Notes under the pieces: model-generated | What the model was told of the DNA's origin: nothing | What the model saw: only the letters and a program-made list of their open reading frames with translations | Database searches by the model: none | Translations under genes and position numbers: made by a program | Shown: positions 15,001 to 16,179 of the stretch, piece after piece | Position numbering within the stretch: the first letter of the stretch is position 1 | Layout of the letters: every line of letters starts with the position of its first letter | Origin: Clostridiales bacterium | GTDB taxonomy: Bacteria > Bacillota > Clostridia > Oscillospirales > QAMX01 | DNA: 16,179 nucleotides | Assembly (NCBI GenBank): GCA_016303065.1 | Contig: JAEDMJ010000041.1 | Location: 1 to 16,179, forward strand | Direction: 5' to 3'

Positions 15001-15660
15001 ATGACCGCTACGGGATACAGCGGACTGGTGGAACTTGCCGGGGCGGAAGCAAAAAAGGAACAGAATATTGCCCCGCCGGACTTTATGCGCCGGAGAGGCG
15101 GGCTTACGGCGGCGGAACGCGGAGTTGCGGTGCACCTTGCAATGCAGCTTCTTCCGCAGAGAAAATACAGCTCCGCCGGGGACGCTTCGGGTGAACTGGA
15201 CATTCTTGAAAGACGCGGCGTATTTTCCGCAAGGCAGCGAAGCGTGATTTCGCCGCGCGCCGTAAAGGCGTTCTACGACAGCGAGCTGGGTGAAAAGGTC
15301 CTTTCTCCGGAAAATCGCGGCGTGAGGCGGGAGTTTAAGTTTTCCGTGCTTGCGCCGGCGGAGCGCTTTGCGGGAGAAAGAGGAACCGGCGAGAGCGTGC
15401 TGCTTCAGGGCGTCATCGACCTCTTTTGGGAAAACTCCGACGGCTCCCTGGAAATTGCGGACTACAAGACCGACGCGGTGCAGCCCGGTGAGGAGGCTCT
15501 GCGCGCGGAGGGGTATCGCTCCCAGCTTGGCGTGTACAGATATGCGCTTTCGGAAATGCTCGGGAAGCCGGTAAAGAGTGCGTATGTCTGGTTTTTCCGC
15601 ACGGAAACTGCGGTAAGGCTTGATTTTGATGCGCCGGATTCGGTTGACGGCCGGGCGTGA
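12037..15660 (+). CDS. addA: ATP-dependent helicase/nuclease subunit A (AddA)
   Basis: AddA is the UvrD-like 3'-5' helicase and nuclease subunit of AddAB. From ATG 12037 the product has 1207 residues. Motif I is SAAAGSGKT (28-36), Ia TFTNAAASEM (63-72), II DEYQDTN (404-410), III VGDVKQSIYRFRKAEPR (from 430), V MTIHASKGLEF (from 794) and VI LLYVAMTRAREKL (from 869). The C-terminal RecB-type nuclease has GVAVHLAMQ (H1033), GVID (D1128) and ADYKTD (D1142, K1144) with a QLGVYRYAL helix. The frame is open 21 codons further up inside addB. I chose 12037 because GAGGA lies just upstream and because MKGWAETVGWTNEQ fits the family N-terminus. The gene overlaps addB by 38 bp. No GC-rich terminator follows its stop codon. 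Confidence 0.97.
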   Translation: MKGWAETVGWTNEQYTAIYARDRRLLVSAAAGSGKTAVLVARVLARITREESPDSLDDLVILTFTNAAASEMRTRISEAIGSALAADPGNRALRGQFNRVQTARIMTIHAFCAKLIRENFHLLGINPEFRIISGEEEDAMRRETLGELLEKEYSAAERGGDFLKLAECVSGARDDSALAELILRISAVLRNDCDPEGLAERLAPRQDGLGDAADTVWGKICIGELKRDVRLAAYLYDRCEKLALENGIDGNTAEIISGESANVRQLLGAEGTWEQLRSALESACNFGRLTFRRNVPEDVKAELKNLRDTAKNLVKDWSKEIFSVPGETLVSDVAENAPCVRELLRLSGEFSELWQEKKLGAGVLGFDDMEHYALKLLSVKKDGVLSPSEMALEYGSKIKEIMVDEYQDTNAIQDEIFKCLAAAGAELFVVGDVKQSIYRFRKAEPRIFLSRRRAGAAVVPFSGSEGETRLESGDSTVTMRKNFRSLPSVTDSVNAVFRKLMTEEFGEMGYRSEDELVSCRTDGSGEDNGTEFDLLAFGGASDAFGDGDEETALSARETEAGWIAERIGKMLLSGRKVFDKETGGYREIRPGDIAVLTRSAMRRIPVIAEALTSRGIPVSTDAGGNIFTSAEVNAAMSMFAAVDNPGREIALVGYLRSPLEGFSADDLGRVRIAGKGLPFYRAMKQCAETEGETAERCRSALARLEKMRLAASDADVGRAVGMLLDMSGAFVVFGSMEGGAARRANLTLLTGLASSFAERGGQDLGGFVRSLERAKARGDEFSAPKVGTEGVRLMTIHASKGLEFPVVFLANTMERMNTDWKRANVLVHRDCGVGMMRTEPERFVRYTTLSREAAAVLLDKEQYAEELRLLYVAMTRAREKLVVTGICQNPGKLRAALRTDGSPDWIGAVCRKKASLGCWLLAACEAEDGTAVPVKITEVPAEMQERKAKPECVQEKGASAADPEMKRVISERVSFVYPYAGASELPAKMTATGYSGLVELAGAEAKKEQNIAPPDFMRRRGGLTAAERGVAVHLAMQLLPQRKYSSAGDASGELDILERRGVFSARQRSVISPRAVKAFYDSELGEKVLSPENRGVRREFKFSVLAPAERFAGERGTGESVLLQGVIDLFWENSDGSLEIADYKTDAVQPGEEALRAEGYRSQLGVYRYALSEMLGKPVKSAYVWFFRTETAVRLDFDAPDSVDGRA

Positions 15661-15691
15661 GAAATTTTTTTGAAAAAAATGAAAAAAGGGC

Positions 15692-15720
15692 TTGCAAAAA
15701 TAAAATGAGTATGGTATCAT
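15692..15720 (+). promoter_or_regulatory. Promoter of rpmE
   Basis: TTGCAA (15692-15697), a 17-bp spacer and TATCAT (15715-15720) with TGG directly before it give an extended -10. It lies in the 115-bp gap between addA and rpmE. The predicted leader is about 50 nt. Readthrough from addA is also possible. Confidence 0.7.
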
Positions 15721-15775
15721 ATACCGTGCGCCGTGCGGAACGCCGGCGAGAGTAAAAGAGGAGGTGAAGGAGAGA

Positions 15776-15976
15776 ATGAAAGACGGAATCCATCCGAACT
15801 ATCAGCAGACCAAGATCTACTGTGCGTGCGGCGAGGTCATCGAAACCGGTTCTACGGTGAAGGACGTTCACGTCGAAATTTGCTCCAAGTGCCACCCCTT
15901 CTATACCGGCAAGCAGAAGCTGGTTGATACCGGCGGCCGTGTCGATAAGTTCAAGAAGCGGTTTGGCATGAAGTAA
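15776..15976 (+). CDS. rpmE: 50S ribosomal protein L31 (zinc-binding type)
   Basis: The 66-residue product MKDGIHPNYQQTKIYCACG... is a full-length L31 of the primary, zinc-containing class. C16, C18, C36 and C39 (CAC...CSKC) match the zinc site of Bacillus RpmE. Such L31 proteins are typically exchanged for a cysteine-free paralogue under zinc limitation; no such paralogue is in the window. A GTG four codons earlier is in frame, but AGGAGG overlaps it. With ATG 15776 that site has an 11-nt spacing. Confidence 0.97.
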   Translation: MKDGIHPNYQQTKIYCACGEVIETGSTVKDVHVEICSKCHPFYTGKQKLVDTGGRVDKFKKRFGMK

Positions 15977-15992
15977 GCCCTTTTTACAGGGC
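15977..15992 (+). terminator. Weak hairpin directly after rpmE
   Basis: GCCCT (15977-15981) pairs with AGGGC (15988-15992) around a TTTTAC loop, immediately after the stop codon. The stem has only 5 bp and no T tract follows, so termination here would be inefficient. Confidence 0.3.
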
Positions 15993-16021
15993 GGTATCTA
16001 AGCTTGATTTCCGCTTGAAAA

Positions 16022-16047
16022 ACTTTTTTCGACAAATCGAAAAAAGT
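16022..16047. repeat. AT-rich inverted repeat abutting a promoter
   Basis: ACTTTTTTCGA (16022-16032) and TCGAAAAAAGT (16037-16047) form a perfect 11-bp inverted repeat around CAAA, ending 2 bp before the next -35 box. The A and T tracts at this position could act as an UP element for RNA polymerase alpha. It could also contribute to ending the rpmE transcript, although no T tract follows the stem. Confidence 0.6.
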
Positions 16048-16049
16048 GC

Positions 16050-16078
16050 TTGACAAACGAAACGGGCTGTGATATAAT
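16050..16078 (+). promoter_or_regulatory. Perfect strong promoter, probably of an rRNA operon
   Basis: TTGACA (16050-16055), a 17-bp spacer and TATAAT (16073-16078) match the consensus exactly, with TGTGA giving an extended -10. The AT-rich tract directly upstream and the absence of a coding start downstream fit a stable-RNA promoter. Confidence 0.85.
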
Positions 16079-16084
16079 ATCCAA

Positions 16085-16179
16085 TGTTGACCGCCTCACG
16101 GGAGAAGCTCCTGAAAAGCGGACGACGCAAGACAGTACCTTGTAAATTAAACAATGGAAGACAAAAGAAGCACCGCAAA
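16085..16179 (+). other. Probable rRNA operon leader (partial)
   Basis: After the promoter there is no ribosome binding site with an open frame. The segment near 16136-16158 (TACCTTGTAAATTAAACAA) resembles the conserved CTTGAAAAYTAAACA-type sequence that clostridial rRNA operons carry before rRNA genes. The 16S gene itself would lie beyond the right edge. This is recognition by resemblance only. Confidence 0.45.

Noticed and set aside
15661..15690. The T-run/A-run after addA as an intrinsic terminator
   Set aside because: It is an AT-only fold without a GC stem and the order of T and A tracts is wrong for termination; it may simply be AT-rich DNA upstream of the rpmE promoter.
14740..15720. 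A 326-codon frame antisense to addA
   Set aside because: It is inside the conserved nuclease domain of AddA, runs into the rpmE promoter and has no recognisable features.
1..16179. Mobile element, CRISPR array, toxin-antitoxin or phage defence system
   Set aside because: No transposase, integrase, regularly spaced repeats or defence domains were found; AddAB here is the standard repair enzyme, next to housekeeping genes.

Overview
This is a chromosomal housekeeping segment, most likely from an anaerobic Gram-positive clostridium (Clostridia, gut-associated type). The evidence is AddAB rather than RecBCD, a PlsY acyltransferase, a four-cysteine L31 and a zinc-type L32, a DUF512 radical-SAM protein, strong AGGAGG ribosome binding sites, and near-consensus TTGACA-N17/18-TATAAT promoters. 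The GC content looks moderately high by eye. Every coding frame is intact. I see no phage, IS element, CRISPR array or defence island.

Left part, all on the minus strand. A tRNA-Gly(GCC) is cut by the window edge and has its own consensus promoter. Upstream of it is a monocistronic intracellular family 3 beta-glucosidase with a perfect-stem hairpin after its stop codon. Its domains are in permuted order: the (alpha/beta) domain comes first and the catalytic barrel last. A gene-free stretch of about 0.5 kb follows, then a tRNA-Leu(CAA) with a textbook terminator. Its only visible promoter lies about 195 nt upstream, next to the end of plsY.

Centre, also minus strand. A consensus promoter near 7850 appears to drive DUF177 (YceD-like) - rpmF - DUF512 radical SAM - der - plsY. 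This unit joins ribosome components and 50S assembly (DUF177, L32, Der) to the membrane enzyme of phosphatidic acid synthesis (PlsY). The DUF512 gene probably starts at a TTG codon chosen by a good Shine-Dalgarno sequence. A small DUF2508-like gene lies just upstream of the promoter.

Right part, plus strand. After a 590-bp gene-free divergent region with two strong hairpins, an extended -10 promoter drives addB and addA, which overlap by 38 bp. They encode the two subunits of the helicase-nuclease that processes double-strand breaks. The rpmE gene (L31) follows with its own promoter. The window ends just after a perfect TTGACA-N17-TATAAT promoter behind an AT-rich inverted repeat. The sequence after it resembles the leader of an rRNA operon, but no rRNA is inside the window.

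Most of the content is well-known biology. The points worth a second look are the permuted glucosidase, the tRNA-Leu promoter with a palindromic spacer and long structured leader, the unexplained hairpins between the DUF2508-like gene and addB, and the probable rRNA operon at the right edge. I found no convincing undescribed system.
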